A stretch of DNA of 64,000 nt from Rugalucina vietnamica (taxonomy: Eukaryota; Mollusca; Bivalvia; Lucinida; Lucinidae): positions 33,508,329 through 33,572,328 of the forward strand of contig OZ024880.1 of NCBI GenBank assembly GCA_964017185.1, given 5' to 3'. The notes below the pieces were generated by a model. The model did not search any database and had not been told where the DNA came from. It saw nothing but the letters and a program-made list of their open reading frames with translations. A program made the translations under genes and the position numbers. Position 1 is the first letter of the stretch; every line of letters begins with the position of its first letter. Below are positions 1 through 11,504 of the stretch, one piece after another.

Positions 1-336
1 AGAAGCTGAGGGTGAGGTTAGGTACCTGTAAAACTGGTTTAAGCCCCACAGTTATTTTATAACTGACCGTACCAAGACGGTACTGCTGTTCTGGTTCACA
101 CTTATCAAAGTTATTCCAATTACGAGTTTCATGTTGCATGGCTTTGTGACCACCCGAATATAATGGCTGTTCACTTAGCCCTCTGCATTTACTTGTTCTG
201 TCCAAGCTAGCACTGTTACCACCTAATACCTTCAATAGCTGCTCACTCTGCTTTCCGTTATTCATGTTAAACGTTGGTATCTATGTTTAGTATTTTCTTA
301 ATATGATTTCTTATTTCTTGTTTATCACTGAACAAG
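1..336 (+). repeat. diverged relative of Rep1
   Basis: Opens with the Rep1 core start (AAGCTGAGGGTGAGGTTAGG) but then departs, with a GACCGTACCAAGACGGTAC segment that resembles the repeats at 38.9 and 45.4 kb (GACCGTTACAAGACGG). I read it as the 3' UTR of a related LINE subfamily; the left part is cut by the window edge. No coding sequence is recognisable. Confidence 0.5.
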
Positions 337-690
337 AAAGCTGAGGGTGAGGTTAGGTACCTGTAAAACCGGTTTAAGCCCGCCAATAACTTTGTGTTAC
401 TGATCGTTCCAAGTCGATACTTCTGTAGTGGTTCTTTTTGTTTTATGTCTTGGTGTTTAAATTTTTTGTGCTGTTGGCGCCTTATGTATGTTTTCATATT
501 TTTAGTTAAGTTAAGGTAACTGAGTGGTCATCCATTGGGAAAATAGCTGCTCATTCGGCTTACGATATGTTTCATGGTATAAAGTACCTGATAGTTTGGT
601 TTTTTCCCACCTCGGGTTTTGGAGTGGGAATCTTTTTCTGATTGCGCCTATTCCTGATCTTTGCCTACTTGTACCTTTCAATATAAACTG
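337..690 (+). repeat. Rep1 copy (LINE 3'-UTR repeat)
   Basis: Runs from AAAGCTGAGGGTGAGGTTAG to GCCTACTTGTACCTTTC, the constant right end shared by about twelve copies in the window. Landmarks in order are CGATACTTCTG, TTTTATGTCTTGGTG, GCGCCTTATGTATG, ATTGGGAAAATAGCTGCTC, TTTTTGGAGTGGGAATC and TTTCCTGATC. It lies just before the decayed LINE that follows. Confidence 0.8.
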
Positions 691-889
691 GTTGCGATGA
701 TGATAATTTCATTTAGAATACCAGATATTTCGGCAAAAATAATTTCGAACAGAGAATACAATCAGCCTGCTTAAATTTCATACAAAAAAGGAACGTCAAC
801 GCCAGTGATTTACTTCTTACAGTATGATCACATAGGCTAATCCTAGAGACTTTTATAGGTACATAAACAGTCAGAAAAAAGATACCCAA

Positions 890-2535
890 GGTATTCCCCC
901 GTTGAAAAAGAGGATTGGAAGTGGAATTGCACAATCCGAATTTGAGAAGGCGGAAGAATTTAATGGTCAGTTCTCGGATGTTTTCACTAAAAGTGAATAC
1001 AAACAGGTCCCTCTTCTGGATAGACCTGCCCCGTTCATGTATGATATTGTGGTCACAAAGGAAGGGGTGACCAAACTTCTCAAAGGTCTTAACCCGTCTA
1101 AAGCCTAAGGACCTGATGAGCTTCATCCTAGAGTCTTAAAGGAACTGGCAATGGAATTAGGTCCTGTATTCGCCCATCTCTTCCAGACGTCAATTGATAC
1201 AGGTGAAATTCCTAAAGAATGGTCTCTTGCTAATATTTGCCCCCTGTTTAAGAAGGGCGACAGGTCTCTTGCCCGCAATTACCGCCCTGTTTCCTAGACA
1301 TGCATTCCTTGTAAGCTTCTTGAACATATTGTATGCTCAAATATTATGGCCCATCTTGATGAACATGAACTCCTGTCGGACAGGCAACACGCATTTATGA
1401 AATGGCATAGCTGTGAAACTCAGCTGACTACCGTGAAAAACGATTGGGCAAAAATCTTAGACAAAAAAGGCCAGGTTGACACTTTTGTACTGGATTTTGA
1501 AAAGGCTTTCGATACTCCTCCCCATGAACTCCTTAAAAGCAAATGGTTTAGCTATGGAATAGGTGGAACAACACTGAATTGGATAAATGCTTTCCTTTGT
1601 GTCAGACAACAACGGGTAGTGGTACATGGTATTAAATCGGATTGGGCTCCAGTTGTGTCGGGTGTCCCTCAGGGCACCGTTCTCGACCCCTTGCTGTTTT
1701 CCTTGTATTAAATGACATCTTGGTAGACATTGAGTCTGAAATAAGACTCTTTGCCGATGATTGTGTTTGCTATCATGAAATCAAGAATGTAGAGGATATA
1801 TTGAAACTTCAGAGAGACATTGATCGTTTAGGCAGTTGGGCTAGGAAATGGAGAATGAGATTTCAACCCGTCAAATGCAACATGATGCAGCTAACAAATA
1901 AACGGTCTAGTAAGATACAGGCTAACTACACCCTAGAGGGCACTGTACTGGAAAACGTTGAAAGCATAAAATACCTGGGTGTTGCAGCTTATAAAGGGCT
2001 GGTGCGACCGGTCTTGGAATATGGAAGCTCACTTTGGGACCCTCACACTCATGGCCTCCAGGAAGAACTGGAAAAGGTCCAAAATCGTGCGGCAAGGTTT
2101 GGGACTGGAAATTATGTTTTCGAACCTGGGAGCATGACTGGCATTTTAGGTCAACTGAAATCGGAATCTCTTAAGAAATGCAGGAAGGATAGTAGACTTA
2201 TATTGCTATACAACGGTCTAAAGGGTAAAGCCAGAATACCCACAGAAGACCTTATCCCGAAGAATAGGCGCTGTAGAAAACACTCTTTGGCTTTTCAGAT
2301 ACCTTCAGCTAGCAAAGAAGCGTACAAAAGTAGTTTCTTTCCACAGACTATCAGGGACTGGAATGACCTCCCTGATTCTCTGATCTCCTCTGCTGAAATG
2401 TCTGATGATTGTGTGTCCAAGTTCGCATCTCTTGTGAGAGCCAGGGACTAATTTCCCTCCTGGCACACCCCCCTGGTGAGGTATTTTTAATTTGGCGTGT
2501 CACCAGTAAACCATTCAGATTCAGATTCAGAAAAA
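890..2535 (+). mobile_element. decayed CR1/Jockey-type LINE, reverse transcriptase region
   Basis: One long reading path encodes the second half of a non-LTR retrotransposon polymerase. Recognisable parts in order are the pre-RT segment (KAEEFNGQFSDVFTK), the GPDELHPRVLKEL helix, KKGDRSLARNYRPVS, DFEKAFDTPPHELL, SGVPQGTVLDPLLFSLY and the catalytic FADD motif near 1,755, then the thumb and tail ending IRDWNDLPDSL near 2,380. Damage: in-frame stops at about 1,106 (TAA) and 1,297 (TAG), a frameshift near 1,705-1,710, and an internal loss just after KYLGV near 1,980, where some 50 codons of the usual thumb are missing. The 3' UTR ends in an ATTCAG hexamer repeat (about 2,514-2,531), the simple-repeat tail typical of such LINEs. 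The endonuclease half is absent (5' truncation). It cannot encode an active enzyme. Confidence 0.9.
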
Positions 2536-2769
2536 AGTAAAATAACCCTCCACCAAACCACTTCCCTGTGAAGTCTATCAACAGTAACTGTTACCACGTA
2601 TAGCTAAGTCTTTGTTGGAGCCTTTTGGCAACAACAGAGCAGGCAAATTGTAAAATCCCCAGTCCTTCCGTTGACAGTCTGTACTACAATATCTGGTGAT
2701 GTGACAGCGGGCGCACCGCTTGAGTTCTGTACCTTCTTTTGGATCACGGTTACAGTTAGCACAAACTCT

Positions 2770-3180
2770 TGTATTATAGAAGCCGGAAAGGAAACACCTG
2801 ATGCCTAGTTATCCAGATGGGCTGAGTTGCTTGTCTAGCTACTGGTTTCAGATTCCACCAGCACAGATTGAAAATTAGTGATCTTACAGACTCCTTTCCT
2901 GAAGGGGCCAAGATCTTCCAGTAGAACAACTTCAGAAAGAAGTCTTCTCCAGAGAATGATTGACACAAGGAAGAATGAGTTCTAATAATACTTGACATCA
3001 GTATGAATCGGTGTAAAAGAAAGAGAGTTCATGTGATGATTGTATCTCGTGGGTCTCTCAAAGTATGATGGGGGCTGAATGGTAACATAGCCATGTAATA
3101 TCTTGTAAAATATTATCATGCGGCGGGCATCAATCCGTCTGTCTGCCAGAGGTCTCCAACCAAGCTCGCACAACATATAA
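2770..3180 (-). mobile_element. LINE polymerase C-terminal tail, second family
   Basis: The minus strand reads LGWRPLADRRIDARRMIIFYKILHG and so on from about 3,170 down, then a stop, then NSFFLVSIILWRRLL...EVVLLEDLGPF in the same frame. This is the standard end of CR1/Rex/Jockey polymerases (L.W..L..RR...R....YKI.HG, then SFFPRTI..WN.LP). Only the last 130 or so codons survive, with one in-frame stop. The sequence differs from the LINE at 0.9-2.5 kb. Confidence 0.75.
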
Positions 3181-3398
3181 TAGAAACAATATCATGTGAG
3201 GAGAATTTGACTGTTACGCACCTAGCTACCCTTCTTTGTTCATATAATTTCATTTTTTTTTTCATGAGGGAACCAAATAGAAGAAGTGTTTTCTACCGTG
3301 GGACCTTTTAGTGAAAAGGTGTTGCTCCTATATACAGGATGTTAACATGTGTATGGTCTTGGGGCCAATCTAAAATAAAAGCGCTGCAGGCATGCATG

Positions 3399-3890
3399 AT
3401 ACCCCGCCACACAAATTTAATTTAGCAAAAAATGTTTGTCAATAAATTCTCGAGATAAAGAGCAGAACAAAATTTTGTCATAAATGAAGGACCATAACTC
3501 TGTATACATTGATAAAATTTACCCATCTTCAATCCCAAACCACTTCTTCCTGATTTGAACTTTTATACAAAGTTTGAAGAAAATTGGTAGATAAATGCAC
3601 AAAACAGAGGCAGGAAACGAAATTTTAATGTAAATCATGGGCCATAACTCTGTACTTATTTAACAAAATTTATTCATTTTCAATCCCAAACCACTCCTTC
3701 CTGATATGAACTCCTATACAAAGTTTGAAGAAAATCGGTCAATGAATGCTCAAGATAGAGCCCGGAAACGAAACGCTGACGGACGGACAGACAGACAGAC
3801 AGACGGACAGACGGACGGACGGACACTCGAACGCAAATTTTTTGGAGGGTATAACATAATACCACACACTTTTTTTAAGTTGCGGGGTAT
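3399..3890. mobile_element. 492-bp TIR element with internal 150-bp direct repeat
   Basis: Ends are ATACCCCGCCAC on the left and GTTGCGGGGTAT on the right, an inverted pair of about 12 bp. The interior holds two direct copies of a 150-bp unit (CCATAACTCTGTA at 3,492 and 3,642) and a GACGGACA-type microsatellite. There is no transposase frame, so it is non-autonomous. Superfamily not assigned. Confidence 0.6.
3777..3824. repeat. (GACG/GACA)n microsatellite
   Basis: Tetranucleotide run mixing GACG and GACA, inside the 3,399-3,890 TIR element near its right end. Confidence 0.9.
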
Positions 3891-4542
3891 AAAAAGAAAT
3901 CGTTCCGTTGCATTCCACAGGAAGAAAAAAATCAGTTGCTACCATCTACCATGTATCGGGTATACATCTTAGATGCTTAGAAAGGAGGAGGATCAGATCG
4001 GATATGAAGTTGGTTTCCGCCACCACAACAGATACTTCCATAGACGTAAAACGGAGAAAATATAATGAGCACCCTGCGACCTTCGTTATTGATCGGAGTT
4101 TCTTCCCATTTGTAAGGAACAAGGACAGCCGTCTTTAAATCGGATTTCGAAATTAGACCACTGACTTCAAAGTTTCCCATGCGCATCTTGACAAAAATCC
4201 CTTAAGACATATGATAATTGATATTAATTCAGACATTTTCTATTTCTTTTCGACTGCCTAAAAGACCTTTTCGAAACTATTCTTTGGTCAGCTCGGACCT
4301 CTTGCATTGGTCAAGTCGGACCTATTCTATAGTTTGTAAAAACATATTTTATATGAAGACGTATATCATTGAAAACATAAGCTTATAACATTTAAAGAAA
4401 CGGTTCTCGGCTATCAAGCTACATATGTGGCAAAAGTTGAACTTGAATTACATGTATGTCAGAAACAGTGATTTTCAAACAATTACCTCAAACAAAATCA
4501 TTGTAAGCAGATTTCAGTTCAGAAAAATCTTTACATGTTACA
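3891..4542. other. no recognised feature
   Basis: AT-rich sequence with only short chance reading frames. No repeat shared with the rest of the window was noticed. Confidence 0.5.
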
Positions 4543-5110
4543 ACTGGTGTTTTTCTTTTGCTCCGGAGTTAGTAAGTTATTCGGCGCCCAGGGATCTCCA
4601 TCGTCGGGCAGCTTACTGAATCTGTTGAGTTCTCGTTTTTGATTCATCAGGATGTTTATCATAATTTATCTGTTTGTTCTTGATGATTCATTGACTAGTT
4701 AGAGATTCACCACGAGGACCTAAGAACTAACTAAATGTTATGAACCACTGCAGAAGCTGAGGGTGAGGTTAGGTACCTGTAAAATCGATTTCAGCCCGCC
4801 AGTAATTTTATATTACTATATTACTGATCGTTCCAAGGCGATACTTCTGTGGTGGTTCTTTCGTTTTATGTCTTGGTGTTTAAAAGTTTTTGTGCTGTTG
4901 GCACCTTATGTATGTTTTCATATTTTTAGTTAAGTTTAGGTAACTGAGTGGCCACCTATTGGGAAAATAGCTGCTCATTCGGATTACGATATGTTTTCAT
5001 GGTATAAGTACCTGATTGTTAATTTAGTTTTTTCCCATCTCGGTTTTTGGAGTGGGAATCTTTTTCTGATTGTGCCTTTTCCTGATCTTTGCCTACTTGT
5101 ACCTTTTTAT
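4543..5110 (+). repeat. Rep1 copy, long form
   Basis: Includes the upstream part of the repeat (AACTGGTGTTTTTCTTTTGC, GATCTCCATCGTCGGGCAGC, TTGATGATTCATTGACTAG, CACGAGGAC) followed by the core from GCAGAAGCTGAGGGTGAGG to GCCTACTTGTACCTTTTT. This is the longest plus-strand form together with 32,386-32,950. Confidence 0.8.
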
Positions 5111-5213
5111 TTTCCAACTGTCACTATTTGCTAAATGCATTCAAAACTAATATGTCCAGAGAAATCAAACTTTGTCAAAAATCTTCAAACTTCCAGAAAC
5201 ATTCCATAATTCT

Positions 5214-5220
<7 letters not shown>

Positions 5221-5255
<35 letters not shown>
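5221..5255 (+). repeat. poly(A) tract, 35 nt
   Basis: Uninterrupted run of 35 A. It could be the tail of a retroposed sequence, but the sequence to its left (5,111-5,220) matches nothing recognised and no target-site duplication was found. Confidence 0.9.
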
Positions 5256-5256
<1 letters not shown>

Positions 5257-5648
5257 ATGGACTTCGACAAGTTCTAACTTTACACTGTCAAGATGTGCCT
5301 CCTTTATAATCGATATTGATTTTCACATCTTGTATTAATAAACTAAACTAATGCAAATTCTGGATCTTTGGCAATAGTCATTAAACTTGGGATTTTCGGA
5401 TTTTATACATTACAAAGCATAGAAAATAGTACGGAGGCTACCTTGAGCATCTTATATTCCCTAGCGAGTAACAGAATGATGAATATTATAATGAATTTAA
5501 TATCAATGTTTTAAAGATACAAATAAGATACAAATACTTTTTCGTTTTTGGTCAGAACCTTGAACCGATCTATTAAGCTTTGGCTGATTCAGACCTTATT
5601 TAGAATTTTGACAATTCGAGCGGTCTTTAAATCGAATTTGACATTTGC

Positions 5649-5905
5649 CATTACGAAACCATGCCCCTGCAATATACAGATTTTTAAAGTTGTAAAAATG
5701 AAAATTTTCAGTACAAATATTTTGATATTTTTCTTATTTTTGCTCAAAACATAGATTGTGGGTACTTGTTAGAATAACGAGTACCCACAATCTATGTTTT
5801 GGAGCAAAAATAAGAAAAAATAGGCACACCCCAGCATACCGCAGTTTTACTATATAAAAGTGGGGTATAAGCGGGTATCTATTTCACGGACATGTTTTCC
5901 TGATG
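5649..5905 (+). mobile_element. MITE2 copy
   Basis: Starts CATTACGAAACCATGCCC and ends CACGGACATGTTTTCCTGATG, giving the family's 15-bp imperfect TIR (CATYASGAAAACATG). The central inverted repeat about GTGGGTAC / GTACCCAC is present but has lost its inner stem. Confidence 0.8.
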
Positions 5906-6070
5906 CTAATTCGATCCTCGCTTTGGACAATGCGGACCTTAAACCGATTCGGACCTTGGCTAATTCTGGCTCTATTTCTAAAAATTCGAACCTCAATTTT
6001 GTGGGGTTCGAATTAACCAGTGGTCGAGGTCCGAATTGTACAAGGTCTGCATTGTCCACAGCTGAGATCC

Positions 6071-6187
6071 GAATCTATGTTTTGGAGCAAAAATAAGAAA
6101 AATAGATATACCCCTGCAAACCCCATTTTTTCTATATAAAAGTGGGGTTTAAGGGGGTATTCATTACACGGACATGTTTTCCTGATG
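6071..6187 (+). mobile_element. MITE2, right half only
   Basis: Begins inside the right hairpin arm (AATCTATGTTTTGGAGC) and reaches the family terminus CCTGATG. The left half is missing. Confidence 0.75.
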
Positions 6188-6347
6188 CGAAATCCATAGC
6201 AGTTTGACATTAGTTTAAAGGCAATCATATGCTAGGCCGTCACGGACATAGAGAGAAATATCGTAACGGATACTGAGTTAGCCGACTGATCTAGCACATA
6301 TTCACAAGCTTATATCTGTATTGAATCAGTTTACTTTATATCAGTGC

Positions 6348-6348
<1 letters not shown>

Positions 6349-6391
<43 letters not shown>
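6349..6391. repeat. (ATT)n microsatellite
   Basis: About 14 units of ATT/TTA followed by a T run. Confidence 0.95.
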
Positions 6392-6399
6392 GTTTTTTT

Positions 6400-7156
6400 T
6401 TTTTTCATGGAAATGCATTTCTGCTTGTGCCGCTATCTTGTCATTGCCGCCGACTTTCTACTATAAGTGCTAGTGTTTGTAATATCCAGAGATTTATAAA
6501 GTGCACCCCGCTTTTATTTTACACTTCTAGAAATCCGAAATCGCGCCAAACTGGCTAGGAACTAAAGCTCATATCAGCCACGTCACCGTGTGGTCTGGTT
6601 AGCATCCCGCTATGGTTTAAGCTGTCTTGATTCATTATTCATCGTGCAATTCAACCCGCACTAGATTTTCTCACGAAGACTCGCTCATATTCACTGAAAC
6701 AATATACCAAAGAATGAATGTTACATGTTGTGCAATATGTTAAACACCTGTTAATGTAATTGCAGCAATGGCAGTAATTAACGTTAGATGAAAAAGAACC
6801 GTTTTAGCATTAAGAGATGTATGTACGAAGAATTCTGTAATAATTTGTTTTAAGTTTGTTTGTTTTTTTCAGTCCGTACTACAGGACGTGTCCATCAGTA
6901 CTCGCAAATGTCTTTCTTCAAAAGGTATGAGCTACGGCTCTGCAGAAGGCGTCCATCATGGACACATGACCCGTCAACCTCCACATACGTTGTCAAAAGG
7001 GGGTTCGAGGGGATATAGGTAAAATCATTAATCCATCAATTAATTGTAATTAAATTGTCATTTATTTAATTATTGACATCAATATTGACATAATAAACAT
7101 ATTTAGTATAATGACAAATACATTTTTGATAAATACTTATTTTAATTTAAATGATT
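6400..7156. other. no recognised feature
   Basis: Single-copy-looking AT-rich DNA. Reading frames are short and stop-rich. Nothing recognised on either strand. Confidence 0.5.
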
Positions 7157-7362
7157 GAGCCGCGTCATGAGAAAACAAACATTTTGCAAATAACTGTGTA
7201 GAAGCTCATCAGCACCTTTGTTTTCGCCACACGGATACTACAATTCCTCTACTTTCTAAATCCAAAATTTCCAGCTTCTAGTCATATTCTGTGCTTGTAC
7301 AGCTCGGTTTGTGTCGAATGTGATCGGAAAACACATTGTTGGTTTTCTCATGATATGGCTCA
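7157..7362 (+). mobile_element. MITE1 copy
   Basis: Opens GAGCCGCGTCATGAGAAAAC and closes GTTTTCTCATGATATGGCTC, the inverted termini of the MITE1 family. The body carries CACCTTTGTTTTCGC and AAATTTCCAGCTTCTAG. The central palindrome is partly lost. Confidence 0.75.
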
Positions 7363-7729
7363 AATGATTTTTATTTCATGTCAATTGACGGGGATTCTCG
7401 ACTGCTGACGGAGATGTTTCGATAATCATTACTTATTTTCTGCCTATCATGTCATTGTGTTAAGCAAAGTTTAGAAATCGATATTTTAATGCAACGACAT
7501 GCCTTTGCAACTCACTTCAAAAATACAGACTTCCACAACATGCGGCTCAATTGCGTTTCTGTTTTTCACATTTGGTGAAACAAAATTTTCTCAAGACTAG
7601 TCGTTATTGGCATCATAGAACTAAGATGCATTTGTCGTGCTTGAACTCAATGTTTGATTTTAAATAATTTGGATGTCAGTATATAAAATTGAAAGGGTAA
7701 GTTTCACATTCTAAAAAATTTCACATTCT

Positions 7730-7754
7730 AAAAAAAAAAAAAAAAAAAAAAAAA
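7730..7754 (+). repeat. poly(A) tract, 25 nt
   Basis: Homopolymer A run preceded by a short direct repeat of TTTCACATTCTAAAAAA. Confidence 0.9.
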
Positions 7755-7825
7755 GGCAAATTCGGGTTATATCTGGAACAGTTTTAACACACATAAAACA
7801 ACGTAAGATGCTCTGCCTTTGTGAA

Positions 7826-8440
7826 AAGGTAAAAGTAGGCAATGATCAAGAAATGGCACAATCATAGAAAAATTCCCACTCCACAAACCAAGGGGTGGAA
7901 AAAAGACAAAATGACATATGGATACGTATACCAAGAAAACACACCGTAAGCCGAGTGAGCAGCTATTCCCCTATAGGCGGCCACTCAGTGACCCGAACTT
8001 AACTAAAATATGAAAACGTGCATAAGGCTCAAACAGCACAAAAACTCGACTCCAAAACACAAAACAATAAGAACCACAACAGAAGTATCGCTTTGGAACG
8101 ATCAGTAATATAAAATTACTGGGTGGCTTAAACCGGTTTTACAGGCGCCTAACCTCACCCTCATCTTCGGCAGTGGTTCATAACATTTGATTAGTTGTTA
8201 GGTCCTCGTGGTGAATCTGTAACTAGTCAATGAATCATCAAGAACAAACAAATAAATCATGATAAACATCCTGATGAATAAAAAACCAGGACTCACAGAT
8301 TGAGTAAGCTGCCCGACGATGGAAATTCCTGGGCGCCGAATAACTTACTGAAACACGGAGCAAAAGAAAAACACCAGTGAAACCAGCAATCCTTGAGCAA
8401 GTTTGTGAAACCATCGGTGCGTTGTACCACTGATTCAAAA
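7826..8440 (-). repeat. Rep1 copy, long form, minus strand
   Basis: Read on the minus strand it has the long-form upstream part (8,440 to about 8,170) followed by the core, ending at the constant right end beside GTGAAAAGGTAAAAGTAGGC. More diverged than the copies after 20 kb. Confidence 0.75.
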
Positions 8441-8574
8441 TGCTCTCAGTACGTTGTAATAGAAAACAGAAAGTCCTGAATACGAAATACGTCGTTTAAT
8501 AGAATCCAAAGAATCCATCTATTTAACTAGACGAGACACCAAAAACTGATAAATGTATCATTTGTTGATGCTTC

Positions 8575-8695
8575 CCGCTTTCGTTGCCGGTTTAAAAAAG
8601 GGCTACTGATGAGGGTTCATTACCCGAAATTGCGCAATATAGTCCATGCTATCTCCATTTGAATGTTTTTACTGCTTCCAAAGGATCAACCCTTT
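8575..8695 (+). mobile_element. MITE4 relic, right end
   Basis: Shares GGTTCATTACCCGAAATTG and TTTTACTGCTTCCAAAGGATC with the right end of the tandem elements at 29.1-29.8 kb. Only about 120 bp remain. Confidence 0.55.
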
Positions 8696-8699
8696 ATAT

Positions 8700-9289
8700 T
8701 TTATTCCCGACACACTGTGATATATGAATAGCTATCAGTCTCAATTTTGGCGACTGCTGGGCGGTAGGTTAGCGGTAGGTTACCTGTTGTGATACAATCA
8801 TCCCATGACACTGGGCCCCTAGAGTTTCTGTCAGGGTTTGGCGCTCGGGACCACGATATAAAGCATCTAAAATTTGCGATTTAATGATATGAGAGCTAAT
8901 CTTGACATCCAGGCGATACATCTGCCAGGGCTATAGACAACCGATATGGCTGGCTTTCAGTCCATGACAATATAAAAATCTACATAGTTGGGGAACCGAA
9001 ATCGCGTATCTTGCAAAATGACAAAAAAATTGCACCCGACTTTGATATGGCTGAATTTTTGCATATTGGTAGCCTGAACAGTGCTTGATATGGAACCACT
9101 GTATAGAAATATGCTGTGAATTGCATTTCGATAAAACAGTGCATTTTGTATGGAACGCCATTGATGTGTCTGTAATAATTATATTTCATGCACACTCGCT
9201 ATGTGAGAACGCGTATAATAGTGTACACTAGTTTTGAACCTAATATAATGAACTTCAATGGACTAATCTTTTTTTGTAATCTCTATCTA
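8700..9289. other. no recognised feature
   Basis: No homology to other parts of the window noticed. A short GCGGTAGGTTA tandem lies near 8,760. The open frames here are short and show no family motif. Confidence 0.45.
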
Positions 9290-9650
9290 TCTTCCTTTAC
9301 ATCTTAACCTCCGAAGAGGACTTCAGATGGTGTTCCGGAATACCAAAAGCTGAAGGGAGTTAGTAGAAATAAAAGCAAAGAAAAGTGGGTGATGTACGAA
9401 CAAAGGTGTTAGAATAGTAAAAATGCTGGTATTTAAGGAGTTTTGTGAGCTATCTGGCAGGCAGCTACATGTATACTAAACTGTGCCAGAGTAGAAAGGA
9501 CAGGAATATGTGACGGTAGGGCATTCCAGTGTATTATTGTCCGTGGGAAGAATGTGTACTTGTAGTAGTCTCTCAGAGCTGTGATCTGCCGGTATGCATA
9601 GGAATGATATCTAGACGATGGCCGGGTATTTCAACCAGAATCTTCTATAA
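9290..9650 (-). mobile_element. LINE polymerase C-terminal tail
   Basis: The minus strand from about 9,630 reads RPSSRYHSYAYRQITALRD then YYKYTFFPRTIIHWNALP, the end of CR1/Jockey-type polymerases. The frame stops near 9,440 and a short 3' UTR follows. The LINE is strongly 5' truncated and there is no catalytic part. Confidence 0.75.
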
Positions 9651-9680
9651 TCTGTTCATACCTTCTTAATTATAATAATA

Positions 9681-10025
9681 GGGCATGCCGGGATGACGTC
9701 ATACAGGTAAGTTTGTTCATTCGGTGGAGGTACATTACTCGGTGTTTATCGCTATGCCATACCAAATTTGGAGCGCAAAATATAGAATCAAAATGGATTT
9801 TTTTCATCAAAGCATTACATATTCTATTAGATTTCCGGATATAATTTATTCCAAGGTAAGAAATGTGTAATATTTTTGTCACATTATGATTTTACTAGCG
9901 TCTGAAAGTAGTAAGCGCATAGCGATAATGACCGAGGTTACCACCTCCACCGAATGAAGAAAATAGCGGGAAAGGTGACCGATATTGATTTCTTTTCACA
10001 GAAGAGTACCTTGCCGACCTGCCCT
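9681..10025. mobile_element. 345-bp TIR element
   Basis: Outer ends GGGCATGCCGG and CCGACCTGCCC form an imperfect inverted pair. A stronger inner pair flanks the middle: ATTCGGTGGAGG near 9,720 against CCTCCACCGAAT near 9,943, each followed or preceded by TATCGCTATGC or its complement. No transposase frame. Confidence 0.5.
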
Positions 10026-10359
10026 ATAGTTAAAAAATAATCAATGACACAATTCTGTCAAGTTCTAGACCAGAGACATTAATCTTTATCTCAGTCTAGA
10101 CTCAATAAAGTCTAGAAACAAAAGAATATCATAAAAATGAAATATATATTAATCAAGGTTACTCCCCTTTGATTATACATATAACAAGTAAAGGATTAAA
10201 TGAAATATATCATGTATATAACATTATGGATTGGAAAGCAACCTAAAGTTGCTAATATGTATCATCTTAAAAAATACTAAAAATGACATTTTATATCAAA
10301 TCACTGTTTCTAACTTCCTACAAAACTCTGAAATGAGGTCGTCATAGTATCTATAGACA

Positions 10360-10450
10360 GGGGCCTAGTTTGTATGGGCCGAGTTGGTATGGTCCTAGAT
10401 TTGGTGGCCGAGTTTGTCATTGGCCGAGTTTGTCAAGGGCCGAGTTTGTT
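10360..10450 (+). repeat. short tandem GGCCGAGTTTGT repeats
   Basis: Four to five imperfect copies of GGCCGAGTTTGT or GGGCCTAGTTTGT, immediately left of the TIR element that follows. Function unknown. Confidence 0.7.
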
Positions 10451-10490
10451 ATGATGTGTCGAAATGTCCCGGAATCAACCATTTCGGTAC

Positions 10491-11295
10491 CTTCGGTAGG
10501 GAAGGAGTAAAACCCGGAACCAACGCCCGGGACCCGGGACCAAAATCCGGGACCAATTTTTATTGGCACCAAAAAGGCACTAAGCATGCAAATAATTACA
10601 TGAAATTTACACCATATATAGTTTAAAGGGTCTTCTCAAAGGTCCATATATTTGTCTTGCAAGCATATTCTAAATATCTGGGAATTTGACCAAAATATAG
10701 GACCCCATCGAGGAATTTAGACCCGGGACCAGTTTTTCCGGTATTGACGATGTTAGGGAAATATCAATTTTTGTCATTGTAATCATTTGGTAAACAATTA
10801 TTTTCATGTTTTGCTAACTGTACACATATCAAAGAAAACTAGAATGAAAAAATCTGCAATAAAATCCCACAGATATTTGAGAAAACCAGCCCGGGACCAA
10901 CCCGGGACCAAAATTTCCATAATTCATTGTTTGCGCTATTGACGTTGTCATAACATTAACTATTTTCTATCCCATAATTGTTTGCTTAGTCATATATGCA
11001 TCTTTAAGCCAACTCTTAAGATGTTACTTAAGAAAAAATATCTTAAATGCATCCCATATTGATTAAGAAAATAAGTTTCTTAGGCCGGGACCAAACTGGG
11101 ATTATCGCAATAAATCTAAGCATTTTTGTTATTTTGGTGCCGTGTTGGTCCCGGTCTGATGCTAATTTTTGTTTTATTTGTTGCACGCAAAATGACTTTT
11201 TGATGAAAAATTGACGTTAAGTTTAAAAATTGGTCTCGGATTTTGGTCCCGGGTCCCGGGCGTTGGTTCCGGGTTTTACTCCTTCCCCTTCGGTA
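10491..11295. mobile_element. 789-bp TIR element, 8-bp target duplication, hAT-like
   Basis: The element runs 10,499-11,287. Ends are GGGAAGGAGTAAAACCCGG and its inverse, extending to about 60 bp of nearly perfect inverted repeat. Flanks are identical 8-mers CTTCGGTA at 10,491-10,498 and 11,288-11,295. The motif CCGGGACCAA recurs at least five times inside, mostly near the ends, as transposase-binding subterminal repeats often do. There is no coding frame. An 8-bp duplication suits hAT, but P or Merlin cannot be excluded. Confidence 0.75.
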
Positions 11296-11442
11296 GATCG
11301 TAGAACCGTGGATAAATTGGTCGGGAAAAATTCGCATTGACACCGAACTGGACGAATATGTAAACAAATCTGACAGCTGATTTTCATTTTTTATCGCACC
11401 TGCTTATTATAGCAGGGTGCGATATAGGAGTTCAAATTTCCG

Positions 11443-11501
11443 TCCGTCCGTACGTTCGTTCGTTCGTCCGTTCGTTCGTTCGTTCGTCCGTCCGTCCGTC
11501 A
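11443..11501. repeat. (CGTT/CGTC)n microsatellite
   Basis: Tetranucleotide run left of the tandem array, inside the same element. Confidence 0.9.
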
Positions 11502-11504
11502 ACA

